Positions 43,655 through 53,300 of a stretch of 64,000 bases of DNA are shown here, piece after piece (position 1 is the first letter of the stretch; each line of letters opens with the position of its first letter). The translations under genes were made by a program, and so were the position numbers. Source of the stretch: Halorutilus salinus (GTDB lineage: Archaea; Halobacteriota; Halobacteria; Halobacteriales; Halorutilaceae); the NCBI RefSeq assembly GCF_026242195.1, contig NZ_RKLV01000005.1:124001-188000 (forward strand), read 5' to 3'. The notes below the pieces were generated by a model that worked only from the letters and a program-made list of their open reading frames with translations, was not told the origin of the DNA and did no database searches.

Positions 43655-43745
43655 CGTTAAATATACTTTAGGTAGCCCTAATGTACCTTGCCATCTCGGT
43701 TCCTCGTCCGGTGGTCTTACACGCGACGGTCGCGTAGCACCCCTC

Positions 43746-43964
43746 ATGAAGGTACACGCGAACGTCATGAACGGTGGAACTCATGAGGTCGAACTCGCCG
43801 AGGACGCGACCTACGCGCGTCTGCTCGACGAGATAGGTGAGAACCCCCAAGCCGCCGTCGTCGTCGTTGACGGACGTCCGGTTCCGGAGGACGCCACCAT
43901 CGATACCGACGAGGTCGATGTCATGAGAACCGTTTCGGGCGGATCCGGGGCGGTCGATGCGTAG
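43746..43964 (+). CDS. SAMP2/MoaD-like beta-grasp protein with a C-terminal tail
   Basis: 72 residues with a ubiquitin-like beta-grasp pattern (EVELAEDATYARLLDEIGENPQ, VVVVDGRPVPED, VDVMRTVSGG). It is close in layout to haloarchaeal SAMP2, which must end in Gly-Gly to be conjugated or to carry sulfur. Here six residues, SGAVDA, follow the Gly-Gly. Either a protease trims it or it no longer acts as a modifier. The stop overlaps the next gene's start by 8 bases. Confidence 0.75.
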   Translation: MKVHANVMNGGTHEVELAEDATYARLLDEIGENPQAAVVVVDGRPVPEDATIDTDEVDVMRTVSGGSGAVDA

Positions 43965-45489
43965 GCGCTTTCTTGCGGTTCTCTTCGTCGTCTGTCTGAC
44001 CGCAACCGTCGCTGTCGACGCCGTTTGGGCTACCGAGAACCGTATACGTATCGACGGCGGAACCGTCGAGGCGGAGGTAAGCCTCGAACTCACCTCCGAC
44101 GAACCGATCAACTACTGGAGGGCTGAGGTTGGACTCCCCGACGGTGCGCGCGTCGAATCCGTCACCGACGGTCTCGGTGAGATAGACGGTTACGAGACCG
44201 GCGGAGGGACGTTGGGGTTCACGACGAACACGGGCGTCGCGCGCCGGACGGAGACGGTCACCGTCGAGTACGTCGTCGAAAACGCGACGGTACGGAGGTA
44301 CGCCGACGGACGGCTACGTACCGTAGACGTCGGCTTCGTGGGCTTCGGTAACGGGAACGCCCAAGAAACGACCGCGAGGGTCACCGCCGAAGAAACCGTT
44401 CTGTCCACCTCCTACGCCGACGGCTTCGATGTCGACGTGACCGGCGACGGTGCGGTCTACGACGGCGAGGGGGCGTCCACTGTACGTGTCGCAGTCGGTG
44501 GGTATGGCGGCTACGAAAACTACGCAGTCTACGGCGACGCAGACCTGTCGGAAGCGGATCGTCTGTACGGCATGCTACCCGGCGTCTTCGGCTTCGAATC
44601 CACGGCGTACAGACACCCCGTCGTCGTCCTGAACGGCACGAGGTACGACGATGTCGCCGAGGGATGGAGCGACGCACAGCACCGTACGGGAGGCGTTACG
44701 CTGTTACGTGGCTCAGCGCCCGACCACACGTCGTCGGTTCTCCACGAAACCGCACACGCTTACAACGCGGAGGCGCTCGCGTGGACGGACGCAACCGTGG
44801 GATGGTTCGAGGAAGGGACTGCGAGGTACGTCGAGTTTCTCGCCGACAGACGCCGCGGTGAGACGCGCCGCGCACTCTTCGCGGGCGACCGTATCCGCAA
44901 CGGAAGCCGCGTCGCACCGGTCAGCTCCGTCGACGCACTCCTTGACTACTACGAAGACGGCGGATTCATGCGCGTCTGGAACCCCGTTCACGACTCGGAG
45001 AACAGACGTTTCGGATACGGCTTCTCCGAACTCGTGGTACGGTCATACGTCGAGGAGAACGGCGCGACGGCGCTACGAAGGACGTACGACCATCTCCTAA
45101 GCACCGAGGGTGACGCGGCGACAGCCGAAACAGCGTCGGGCGTCATACTCGATGCTATGGGTGACGACCCGGATATACTGCGTCCGTGCGAAGCACCGTC
45201 GCGTAACGCGACCATCGACTGTCTCCGTGGTGTAAACCGTATGAGCGCCACGGTGCCGGGGTACGAGGGCGCGACGCGTGAAACGTACGCCTTCGGTACG
45301 TCGAACCTCGTAGAAGACGGCGACGGAACCGCCGAAACGGGATCCGGAACAGCGAACCGAACGCCGGGGGACGGCGACAGCCGCGAAGGGGAAGCCGACG
45401 GTGGCGTACTCTCCGCAGTACGCCAACTCCTCGCGGGTATAGCCGACTTCTTACGCGGTCTGTTCGCCTCCGTAACCGTTTCTTCTTAG
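43957..45489 (+). CDS. Secreted or membrane-anchored gluzincin metallopeptidase
   Basis: 510 residues. The signal peptide is residues 1-25. A beta-rich region (30-160) resembles the N-terminal part of haloarchaeal M1-related surface proteins. The zinc site is HETAH (263-267) with a second Glu in WFEEGTARY (about 285), a gluzincin pattern. Residues 440-480 form an acidic linker, and the hydrophobic C-terminus (AVRQLLAGIADFLRGLFASV) may touch the membrane. Its start overlaps the SAMP-like gene by 8 bases. Confidence 0.75.
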   Translation: MRRRFLAVLFVVCLTATVAVDAVWATENRIRIDGGTVEAEVSLELTSDEPINYWRAEVGLPDGARVESVTDGLGEIDGYETGGGTLGFTTNTGVARRTETVTVEYVVENATVRRYADGRLRTVDVGFVGFGNGNAQETTARVTAEETVLSTSYADGFDVDVTGDGAVYDGEGASTVRVAVGGYGGYENYAVYGDADLSEADRLYGMLPGVFGFESTAYRHPVVVLNGTRYDDVAEGWSDAQHRTGGVTLLRGSAPDHTSSVLHETAHAYNAEALAWTDATVGWFEEGTARYVEFLADRRRGETRRALFAGDRIRNGSRVAPVSSVDALLDYYEDGGFMRVWNPVHDSENRRFGYGFSELVVRSYVEENGATALRRTYDHLLSTEGDAATAETASGVILDAMGDDPDILRPCEAPSRNATIDCLRGVNRMSATVPGYEGATRETYAFGTSNLVEDGDGTAETGSGTANRTPGDGDSREGEADGGVLSAVRQLLAGIADFLRGLFASVTVSS

Positions 45490-45552
45490 ATATACGGGTT
45501 AGATGACGGTCGAAGTTTACCATTCTTTTTCATGCTCGATAACTCAGAAAGT

Positions 45553-45558
45553 ATATAC
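45553..45558 (+). promoter_or_regulatory. TATA-like box of the microprotein at 45585
   Basis: ATATAC within GTATATACC, about 27-32 bases before the ATG at 45585. Confidence 0.4.
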
Positions 45559-45584
45559 CGTTCCGGTGTGGATACTCAAACAGA

Positions 45585-45704
45585 ATGAAAGAAAACGACT
45601 CAAACAGCCAAGACAAGGAGAAGTATCTTGAGATGTACGTCGACGACGAAGGCGGTCTCAGAGAAGACGAGGAGGATACAGGGTTGGAGATAGAGATCTC
45701 CTAA
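45585..45704 (+). CDS. 39-residue acidic microprotein
   Basis: ATG at 45585 and TAA at 45702-45704. The product is very acidic (EKYLEMYVDDEGGLREDEED). It has its own TATA-like box at leaderless distance and lies between the metallopeptidase gene and the convergent aconitase gene. Function unknown. The promoter is the main support. Confidence 0.5.
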   Translation: MKENDSNSQDKEKYLEMYVDDEGGLREDEEDTGLEIEIS

Positions 45705-46034
45705 GCCGTCGTTCGGAGTCCCACCGATCCGGTACCGTCCTCGTGGTTCTGGTACCGCCTTGACGGATAACGTGTTGTCTTAGCCCGTTCCCACGTCCCC
45801 TTCTTCGTATCCGTTTTGTATCCGTTCCTGTGTTTTCTGTCTTCGTATCCGTTCCCGCGCCTTCCGTCCTTGTATCCGCCCCCATATCTTCCGTCCTCGT
45901 ATCTTCCGTCTCCGTACCCCCTGACCTCGCAATTTCAGCCTCAGTAATAGGTACGACCGTTAGCCGTTGGGACACCGCCCGCGTCAACGCCGAGGGCGGT
46001 TTACCCTCACCTACCCTTCTACCTCACTACCGCT
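45705..46034. repeat. Intergenic region with degenerate 27-bp tandem repeats
   Basis: About three imperfect 27-bp copies beginning TATCCG (roughly 45827-45905), preceded by a shorter TATCCGTTTTG and followed by a partial copy. On the minus strand they lie in a 109-codon open frame (45658-45987) with Thr/Asp/Glu-rich nonapeptides, but that frame overlaps the microprotein and has no promoter or family. I see no other gene in these 330 bases. Confidence 0.5.
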
Positions 46035-47984
46035 CTAAGCGTTCTGCTTCGTGTGGTTGAGCTTGCCGCCCGCGACGACGTACTCGCGCTCGCGCGCCGA
46101 GGCGTCGAGTTCGACGGGGATTTCGTCGCCCGTCGTCTCGTTTACCAGAGTTAGCTGTGTCGTCTCCTGCTCCGTGTCGACAGCCTCCATGACGTTTCCG
46201 AGATGGAGGTCGTCGCCCTCGTCTATCTTCTCGTAGTCTTCGTCGTTGACGAAGGTGAGCGGGAGGAGACCGAAGTTGAGGAGGTTCGCCTTGTGGATAC
46301 GTGCGAACGACTTTGCGACGACGCCCTCGATACCGAGGTACATCGGACAGAGGGCGGCGTGCTCGCGTGACGAACCCTGACCGTAGTTCTCGCCTCCGAC
46401 GATGAATCCGCCGCCCTTCTCCTCTGCGCGGTCGGCGAAGTTCTCGTCCACGCGCGAAAGCGTGAACTCGCTCAGCTTGTCGATGTTCGACCTGTACTTG
46501 AGTATGTCGCTCGTCGCGGGTATGATATGGTCGGTGGTTATGTCGTCACCGACCTTGAGAATCGTCTCGCCTTCAACAACGTCTTCAAGTTCGTCGCCGA
46601 GAGGGACGCTACCGACGTTGGGACCCTTGTCGAGTTCAACGTCGTCGGGCGCGTCGGCGGGGTCAAGGAGGTCGGGATCCTGACCGCCGAACCCGTCGGG
46701 GAGGACGATACCGGGCGCGGGGACGTCGCGTTTGTCGGCGTAGTCGCGCGGGTCGACGATCTCGCCTTCGACGGACGCCGCGGCGGCAACTTCGGGTGAG
46801 CAGAGGTAGACGTCGTCGTCCTCGATACCGCTCCTGCCCTCGAAGTTACGGTTGAACGTACGGAGCGAAACGGAGTCAGAGCCGGGAACGTGCCCGATTC
46901 CGATACATGCGCCGCACGTCGACTCCGACCAGTTGACGCCTGAGTCCATCATGTCCGCGACCTCGCCCTCGCGCGCTAACTGCTCCGCCGCCTGCTTCGA
47001 AGCCGGTGCGACGATAGAGTGCACGTCCTCGTGAACGTCGTTGTTGTCGAGAGCGCCCGCGAACGCCTTTATGTCCTCGTACGCGCCGTTGGTGCACGAA
47101 CCCACGATGACCTGTTCGACATCCTCGCCCTCGACCTCCGTGACAGGCACGACGTTGTCGGGCATGCTCGGGCACGCGACGAGAGGGACGAGTTCGTCGA
47201 GGTTGACAACGACCTCGTCGTCGTACTCGGCGTCGTCGTCTGCTTCGAGAGGCGCGAAGTCCTCCTCACGTCCGAGACGCCGGAGGTAGTCCTTGGTCTC
47301 GTCATCGCTGGGGAAGACCGAGGAGGTAGCGCCGAGTTCCGTACCCATATTGGCGATCGTACACCGCTCAGGGACGGTCAGCGAATCGATGCCCGAACCC
47401 GTGTACTCGAAGACCTTGCCGACGCCGCCCTTTACCGTCAGATCCTGAAGTAGCTTCAGTATGACGTCCTTGGCGGTAGCCCACTCGGGGAGTTCGCCTT
47501 CGAGACGGACGTTGACGACCTCAGGCATGTCGATGTAGTACGGCGAACCGCCCATGACGGTTGCTATGTCGAGACCGCCCGCGCCTATCGAGAGCATACC
47601 CAGACCGCCCTGTGTCTGCGTGTGCGAGTCCGCGCCGAGGAGCGTCTTACCCGGCTGTGCGAAGTTCTCCTTGTGAACCTGATGGCAGATACCGTTCCCC
47701 GGACGCGAGTACTGCGCGCCGTACTTCTGCGCCGCGCTCTTGAGGAAACGGTGGTCGTCGGTGTTCTTGAAGTCGAACTGGTACGTCTGGTGGTCACAGT
47801 ACTGCCCGGCGAGCTCCGTCTTCTGCTCGTCGATACCCAGCGCCTCGAACTGGAGCCAGACCATCGTGCCCGTCGTGTCCTGCGAAAGCACCTGATCTAT
47901 ATCCAGCCCTATCTCGTTGCCTTTCTCCATCTCGCCCTCGCGGAGATGGTTCGACACTATCTTTTCGGTTATGTTTTTTCCCAT
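46035..47984 (-). CDS. acn: Aconitate hydratase
   Basis: 649 residues from the ATG at 47984. It isomerises citrate and isocitrate in the TCA cycle. The 4Fe-4S cysteines are in VGSCTNG and STCGACIG. GADSHTQTQGGLG, GDDITTDHIIPA and GSSREHAALCPMYLG mark both the core and the swivel domain in one chain. At about 650 residues it is the short Aquifex/archaeal type rather than AcnA (about 890). A minus-strand TATA-like CTTTATG lies at 48009-48015. Confidence 0.93.
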   Translation of the reverse strand: MGKNITEKIVSNHLREGEMEKGNEIGLDIDQVLSQDTTGTMVWLQFEALGIDEQKTELAGQYCDHQTYQFDFKNTDDHRFLKSAAQKYGAQYSRPGNGICHQVHKENFAQPGKTLLGADSHTQTQGGLGMLSIGAGGLDIATVMGGSPYYIDMPEVVNVRLEGELPEWATAKDVILKLLQDLTVKGGVGKVFEYTGSGIDSLTVPERCTIANMGTELGATSSVFPSDDETKDYLRRLGREEDFAPLEADDDAEYDDEVVVNLDELVPLVACPSMPDNVVPVTEVEGEDVEQVIVGSCTNGAYEDIKAFAGALDNNDVHEDVHSIVAPASKQAAEQLAREGEVADMMDSGVNWSESTCGACIGIGHVPGSDSVSLRTFNRNFEGRSGIEDDDVYLCSPEVAAAASVEGEIVDPRDYADKRDVPAPGIVLPDGFGGQDPDLLDPADAPDDVELDKGPNVGSVPLGDELEDVVEGETILKVGDDITTDHIIPATSDILKYRSNIDKLSEFTLSRVDENFADRAEEKGGGFIVGGENYGQGSSREHAALCPMYLGIEGVVAKSFARIHKANLLNFGLLPLTFVNDEDYEKIDEGDDLHLGNVMEAVDTEQETTQLTLVNETTGDEIPVELDASAREREYVVAGGKLNHTKQNA

Positions 47985-48008
47985 GGGTGCGTATGCGGGA
48001 CAGAGAGT

Positions 48009-48015
48009 CATAAAG
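48009..48015 (-). promoter_or_regulatory. TATA-like box of the aconitase gene
   Basis: CTTTATG on the minus strand, 25-31 bases before the ATG at 47984. Confidence 0.4.
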
Positions 48016-48093
48016 CTTTACAGTCACGTTTAGGTCGGACAAAATCCGTCCGTTAGGACAGGCTTAATACGTCCGGGGACGCAAGATCAGGTG

Positions 48094-48984
48094 ATGAATC
48101 TGCATACAGGGTTGAAGCTAAGGATGCTCGTCGCAGGTAGCATCCTGTTCGCGTTCTACGCCGCAATCGTAGGACTCGGTATAGCTATCTGGGGTGTCGA
48201 CATCTGGCCCATCGTACTCGCCGCGACGGCGCTGTTCGGCGTCTTCCAGTACGTGATGGGGAAGAAGATGGCGCTCTGGAGCGTCGGAGCGGAGGATCTC
48301 GATGAGAACGAGCACTACCAGATACACGCCGCGGTCGAACGTCTCTCGCAGGAGATGGGTATAGAGAAGCCGCGCGTCATGAAGGCTGAGATGGGCGTAC
48401 CCAACGCCTTCGCGGTCGGACGTAAGGGTGCGGGCGTCGTCGTGATCTCGGAGGAACTGATGTCGGTACTCGACCAAGACGAACTCGAAGGCGTGATAGC
48501 GCACGAACTCGCGCATATACGTAACCGCGACGTGGTTATGATGGTCGTGGGTCAGAGCATCGCCTCGCTCGTCGGTATCGCCGTCTACTTCCTGACCGTC
48601 ATGGGCGAGCGCAACTTCGGCGCTATGATCATGGGCTGGATACTTTCATCCATCGCGCAGACGATCGTCATGATATTCGTGATGGCTATCTCGCGTTACC
48701 GCGAGTACGTCGCCGACGCCGACGCCGCGCGCGCAATCGGGCGTGGTGAGCCTCTCGCGCGTGCTCTGGAGAAGATCTCCGACTACAGCCAGCAGGCTCA
48801 GGCGCAGGCACAACAGCGCGGACGCGGCAGGGGGCGGGGCGAGCGACAGCAGGGCGGCAAGCCGGGTGTCGACGACAGCGTGCAGGCGCTCTGCATATCC
48901 GGCGGTAGCGACAGGTCGATAATGCAGAAGATATTCTCCACACATCCGCCGATGGAGAAACGTATAGACCGTCTCCGTTCGTAG
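48094..48984 (+). CDS. htpX: HtpX-type membrane zinc peptidase
   Basis: 296 residues from the ATG at 48094 (a GTG immediately before is possible). Two N-terminal helices precede VPNAFAVGRKGAGVVVISEE and the M48 zinc site HELAH (137-141). The third ligand Glu is in YREYVADADAARAIG. Two more helices lie between. A Gln/Arg/Gly-rich insert (about 230-250, QAQQRGRGRGRGERQQGG) is an unusual flexible loop. HtpX degrades damaged membrane proteins. Confidence 0.9.
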   Translation: MNLHTGLKLRMLVAGSILFAFYAAIVGLGIAIWGVDIWPIVLAATALFGVFQYVMGKKMALWSVGAEDLDENEHYQIHAAVERLSQEMGIEKPRVMKAEMGVPNAFAVGRKGAGVVVISEELMSVLDQDELEGVIAHELAHIRNRDVVMMVVGQSIASLVGIAVYFLTVMGERNFGAMIMGWILSSIAQTIVMIFVMAISRYREYVADADAARAIGRGEPLARALEKISDYSQQAQAQAQQRGRGRGRGERQQGGKPGVDDSVQALCISGGSDRSIMQKIFSTHPPMEKRIDRLRS

Positions 48985-48985
48985 G

Positions 48986-49426
48986 CTACGCGTCGTCGCC
49001 GACGCCGTCGAGACGAACCTGCTTCGTACCGCCGACGACCTCCTCGAAGTCCTCTCCGTCGCGTAGCGCGGTCTCCTTCTTGACACGGTAGTTGCCGCCG
49101 TCGGTGACGTGCAGGTCGCCCGGATGGAAGAAACGCCAGTCCTCGCGGTCGAAACGGACGCCGATCCGCGCGCGAGCGCCGAAACGGTCTGCGAACTCGA
49201 TAAGCTGTGAAACCTCGTCGCCGTCGACGTAGACGGTGTCGCTCGCGCTCGCCTTCGCCTCGACGGCGACGTATCTTTCGTCGTTACCTGCGACGAGATC
49301 GGGGAGTGCGCGGTCGGTTGCGCTCCCTGACGCGGGGGCACGGACGACGCCGAAGCCTGCGCCCCAGAACATGTCGACGAGTTCACGTTCGCGCGACGAA
49401 CCCTTCTGACTCCGCGGATTTCCCAT
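48986..49426 (-). CDS. hjc: Holliday junction resolvase Hjc
   Basis: 146 residues. [35 protein letters not shown] and VAVEAKAS give the Hjc nuclease fold with the catalytic E, D and ExK. It cuts four-way junctions in recombinational repair. The last 40 residues are less conserved. It is convergent with htpX (1-base gap). Confidence 0.9.
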   Translation of the reverse strand: MGNPRSQKGSSRERELVDMFWGAGFGVVRAPASGSATDRALPDLVAGNDERYVAVEAKASASDTVYVDGDEVSQLIEFADRFGARARIGVRFDREDWRFFHPGDLHVTDGGNYRVKKETALRDGEDFEEVVGGTKQVRLDGVGDDA

Positions 49427-49466
49427 GGACGAAAGGCGGTGGCGCGCCGTATCAGGCTTGCGGTGC

Positions 49467-50309
49467 TCAGATCATAGTGTCGTAGATACGGTCGCGCACC
49501 TCGGACGGTAGGTACCGCCCCATCGCCATCATTCTGTGAGGAACAGAGATCTTGTACCGCGCCTTCGGGTCGTCGTCCTCCACAGCCTCAACGACGGTTT
49601 CCGCAACCCTTTGGGGCGGTACGGTGATCTTCCCCATCAGATGCGTGGCTATATCGTCGCCGCCCTCGTCGCTGACCCCTTGGTTGAACTCACCGACACG
49701 TTCGTACAGGTCGGCGTACGGGCTGTCGTCGGGGCGCTCCTTGACCTTCTCCTCCGCCTTGTCACCGAAAGGCGTCCGTACGGGTCCGGGTTCTACGAGG
49801 ACGACATCGACGCCGAAACCCCGAACCTCGGAACGGAGTGCGTCGCTGAGCGCCTCAAGAGCGAACTTCGAAGCGCAGTACCCCCCAAGCCCCGGCTGTG
49901 AAAGGCGTCCGCCGACGCTCGACATGTTGACGACCGTACCTTCATGCTGTTCGCGCATGTAAGGTAACGCCGCGCGCGCGAGTCGGTGTGGACCGTACGT
50001 ATTGACCTCGAACTGCGCGTGAAGCTCCTCGACGGTCAGGTCTTCGACCGCCGCCGCCTCGCCGTACCCCGCGTTGTTGACGACACAGCCTATACCGCGG
50101 TTCTCGTCGACGACGCGCCCGACTGCGTTTTCAACATCGTCATCCTCGGTAACGTCGAGTTCGACAGTCTCCATACCACGCTCCGTGAGATCGGCGATGT
50201 CGTCCGTATCGCGCGCCGTTGCGTAGACCGTCCAGCCGTTTCGGTGGAACCTCTCCGCCGTAGCACGTCCGATACCCGACGAGCATCCGGTTATGAGTGC
50301 GGTTCTCAT
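49467..50309 (-). CDS. Short-chain dehydrogenase/reductase
   Basis: 280 residues. The nucleotide-binding motif is [10 protein letters not shown], then NNAG, the catalytic Ser in NMSSVGG, YCASK (YxxxK) and PGPVRTPFG. This is a classical SDR, about 30 residues longer than the minimum, with a C-terminal helical lid. The substrate cannot be predicted. It is on the same strand as polC, which ends 55 bases upstream. Confidence 0.88.
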   Translation of the reverse strand: MRTALITGCSSGIGRATAERFHRNGWTVYATARDTDDIADLTERGMETVELDVTEDDDVENAVGRVVDENRGIGCVVNNAGYGEAAAVEDLTVEELHAQFEVNTYGPHRLARAALPYMREQHEGTVVNMSSVGGRLSQPGLGGYCASKFALEALSDALRSEVRGFGVDVVLVEPGPVRTPFGDKAEEKVKERPDDSPYADLYERVGEFNQGVSDEGGDDIATHLMGKITVPPQRVAETVVEAVEDDDPKARYKISVPHRMMAMGRYLPSEVRDRIYDTMI

Positions 50310-50363
50310 GGTACCTCAACGTGCGGCGCGGTCTTAGTAGCTACGCCGGTTGCATCTACGCCG

Positions 50364-53300
50364 CTACATGAAGTCGGCTATACCTGACTGCGTCGACTTG
50401 TCGTCCTCGAACAGCGAGTCTATCTGTCTCCGGAGCTGTTCGAGCCTCTGCATCGTGTAGTCGGAGACGCCGTACTTTTCGCCGGTTTCGAGCGCGACAT
50501 CGAGGTACTTTTTGACGCTTCCTTTGTGAACGGTGAGGGTTACCTCGCCGCCACAGTCGCAGTCACCCGAAAGCGGCGGTCTACGGAACTTGGAGTTACA
50601 GTCGAGGCATCTAAACTCCTGCTGTGTGAAGGCGCGTAGATTGCCTATGAGGTCGGGCAGGAAATGCGACTCGACGACGCGTTCCGCAACGTCCGACTCG
50701 TCGACGGCGCGCGTCTTACGTCCTATTTCGAGCTGTGCGGTCGTCTTCTCGTCCATCGACGGTAGTATCTTGTACGCCGAGTTTTCGGGTCCTGCGTCTA
50801 TACGCGTCGTTTCGACTGTGGTTCCGAAGCCGTCGAAAGCCGCGTCGGTTCCGAGATCGTCGTCGGCTATATCCACGTCAACCTCCTTCGGATGCGCGTA
50901 CTCGCGCGCCGCCTCGTAGAACGATAGCGGGTACCGCGATACCTTGTCGACGTTGTGCGCCTCGTCGTCTATCTCGGTTGGGTCAATGCGCGACGTCATC
51001 ACGAGGGGTGCGTCCATCTGACCGCCGCGCTGGTCGGGTAGGTACTCGCGCGAGAAGTTGACGAGTGCGTCCGACATCAGCGTGACGCAGTCTTCGTCGC
51101 CGTCGCACTGCTTCGACGCGAGGTCGTTGACGACGAGCGAACCCGTGTCGGCGACGGTGAGGCAGTAGACGTAGTCGGTGTCACTCTGGACGTACTCGAC
51201 AGAGTTGACCATATCTACTTCCACGTCCGAATCCGTTTCTCTCTCAAATCCATTAGATAAGACGGTAGAAACACCACCGTCGGGAACAGTATCAAGATGC
51301 CGAGGTGTCATTAACTCGTCTCCTCTACAGATTTCCGACGCGCGTTCCGCAGTCACGCCACCCGAACCGTCCGGAATCTGCATCTCGTGGTCGGGTGTTA
51401 CGACGATATCGCGTCCGTCCCTTGTCGTAATTTTGACGAGGTGTTCGGGCGCAGGATGTCTGCTCACAGCTTCGACGGGCTTTAGCTTCATCTCCCCATC
51501 CTCGTCAAGCGACGGCACCTCAACTTCCTCGGCACCGGCAACAACCGTTCCGAAGTCATCGCGCCGGATGCCGTCTTCGTCGGTGTTTTCAAGTCTTTTC
51601 TCTACAAATGACTCGACAGTCTTGTGTCTCAGACTTCCTTCTTCGTCGATGAAAGGCATCTTCGTGTCGGGTGCGAAGCAGTTCCTACGTTTCGCGGCAT
51701 GGAAAAAGGGATGCGCGTACCCGACCGACGCGTCGGTGAAGCCGACGACACGTCCGAGAACCCCTGCGCTCGTATGCGGTGCGAGACCCATTACGAGTTC
51801 GCCGACTATATCATCCGTTCCGTCGAGTTCGTGGTACGGTTCGACGCCGTAGTACTCCGTGAGAAGATCGTCGACGAAGTCGGCGACGCGTTTCAGATGC
51901 TCCGCGGAGTCGCGGCTGAGGACGACGTCCTGCGGCTTTAGCTCGACAACCTGTTCGCCGTCGGTTAACGGCTCTCCGTCGGCGTCGTGTTCGTAACCCA
52001 TCTCGCGCAGACGGTCGACCGAGATACCCACCTCGTCGGGACGGAACGCCGTCAGAGGAAGATCTGTCATGTCGTACCTCACCGTGCCGTCCTTGAAGGT
52101 CGAAACGTCGTGCTTCGCACGCAGGACGCCCTTTTCGAGCGGCTCAGGCGTCTCGCGCTCCGACATCAGACCCTTTACGCATTTGAGTATGTCGTACGAC
52201 GGGCGTTCGCCGACGTTGTCGAGTGCGTCGCGGTACCTCTCGTCTATACGCACGTCGAAACGCCGGACGGTCGTTGTTCCGCCACCGCAACGCGGACACT
52301 CCTCGACGCCTTCGTCAACCTCTATACCGCACGACGGGCACCGTGGGACGGCTTCTGTACGTTCGCCGCAGTCGCAGACGGCTTCGTACGTCTCGTTTCC
52401 GCACGACGGGCAACGACGCCCGCCCGCGCTCACCTCTATCTCTCCTACGGTGTCACGCATCGTCTCCGCGTGCGAAGCCGCCTCGTCTATATCCCTCTGC
52501 GAACCACCCGCGTCCCCTATGGGAAACAGGCAGTGCACAGCGGGGTTCATCTCGCGTTTCTCCGACTTCTCAGGGCGTCCCATACGTGCACCGATACGTG
52601 TTGGCGCGCGTTCACGTATCTCAACACCCGCCGCCTCGCGCGCCGCAAGTAGCGCGCTGTCATTGTCCGCAAACTCGACCGAGTCGGCGTCGAGACATTC
52701 GCCGAGGACGTACGCGTGGTCGCCTTCGACACGTACCTCGTCGTCCTGTACGTGGGGGACGAGGAGGCTTCCGAGCACGGGCGCGGCGGATCCGTCGAAG
52801 ACGAGTTCGTCGTCGGTGCGTTGTTCCAACGCCTCCGTGAGCGTCGCGTACCCGTCGCGTCCTATATCGTGCCACAGATACGTGAAACGCGGGTGGAGGG
52901 GAGCCTCGTACTTCCGCGCGAGACGGAAAGCTTGGCGCGCGCCGAGTTCACGTAGGCCGAACGCCTCACGAAGCTCAGAAACGTCCGCCTCGGTCTCACC
53001 GACCTCCTGTACCCACCAGTCGTACGTGTACGAACCGGGTACGAGCGGATGGTTGTTCTCCAGAAACTCGCCGTACGGCACGGCTATCTCACCCACGTCG
53101 AGTATACGTTCGACGCCGTTACGTACGCGGCGCGCCTCCTCGGCGTCGTCTATACGCCGTACCTCGCCGTTCGACAGGACGACTGTTGGACCCTCGATGC
53201 CATCTACGGGCGCGACACCCTGCGCTTTCCCCGGACGCTCCGTCTTAATCTGCGTCCCCGCGGCGAGGAAGTCGTCGAAAAGTACCATCGTTGCGGGCGA

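Noticed and set aside
45658-45987. 109-codon minus-strand gene in the tandem-repeat region
   Set aside because: It overlaps a better-supported microprotein, lacks a promoter-like box, and its content is explained by repeat expansion.
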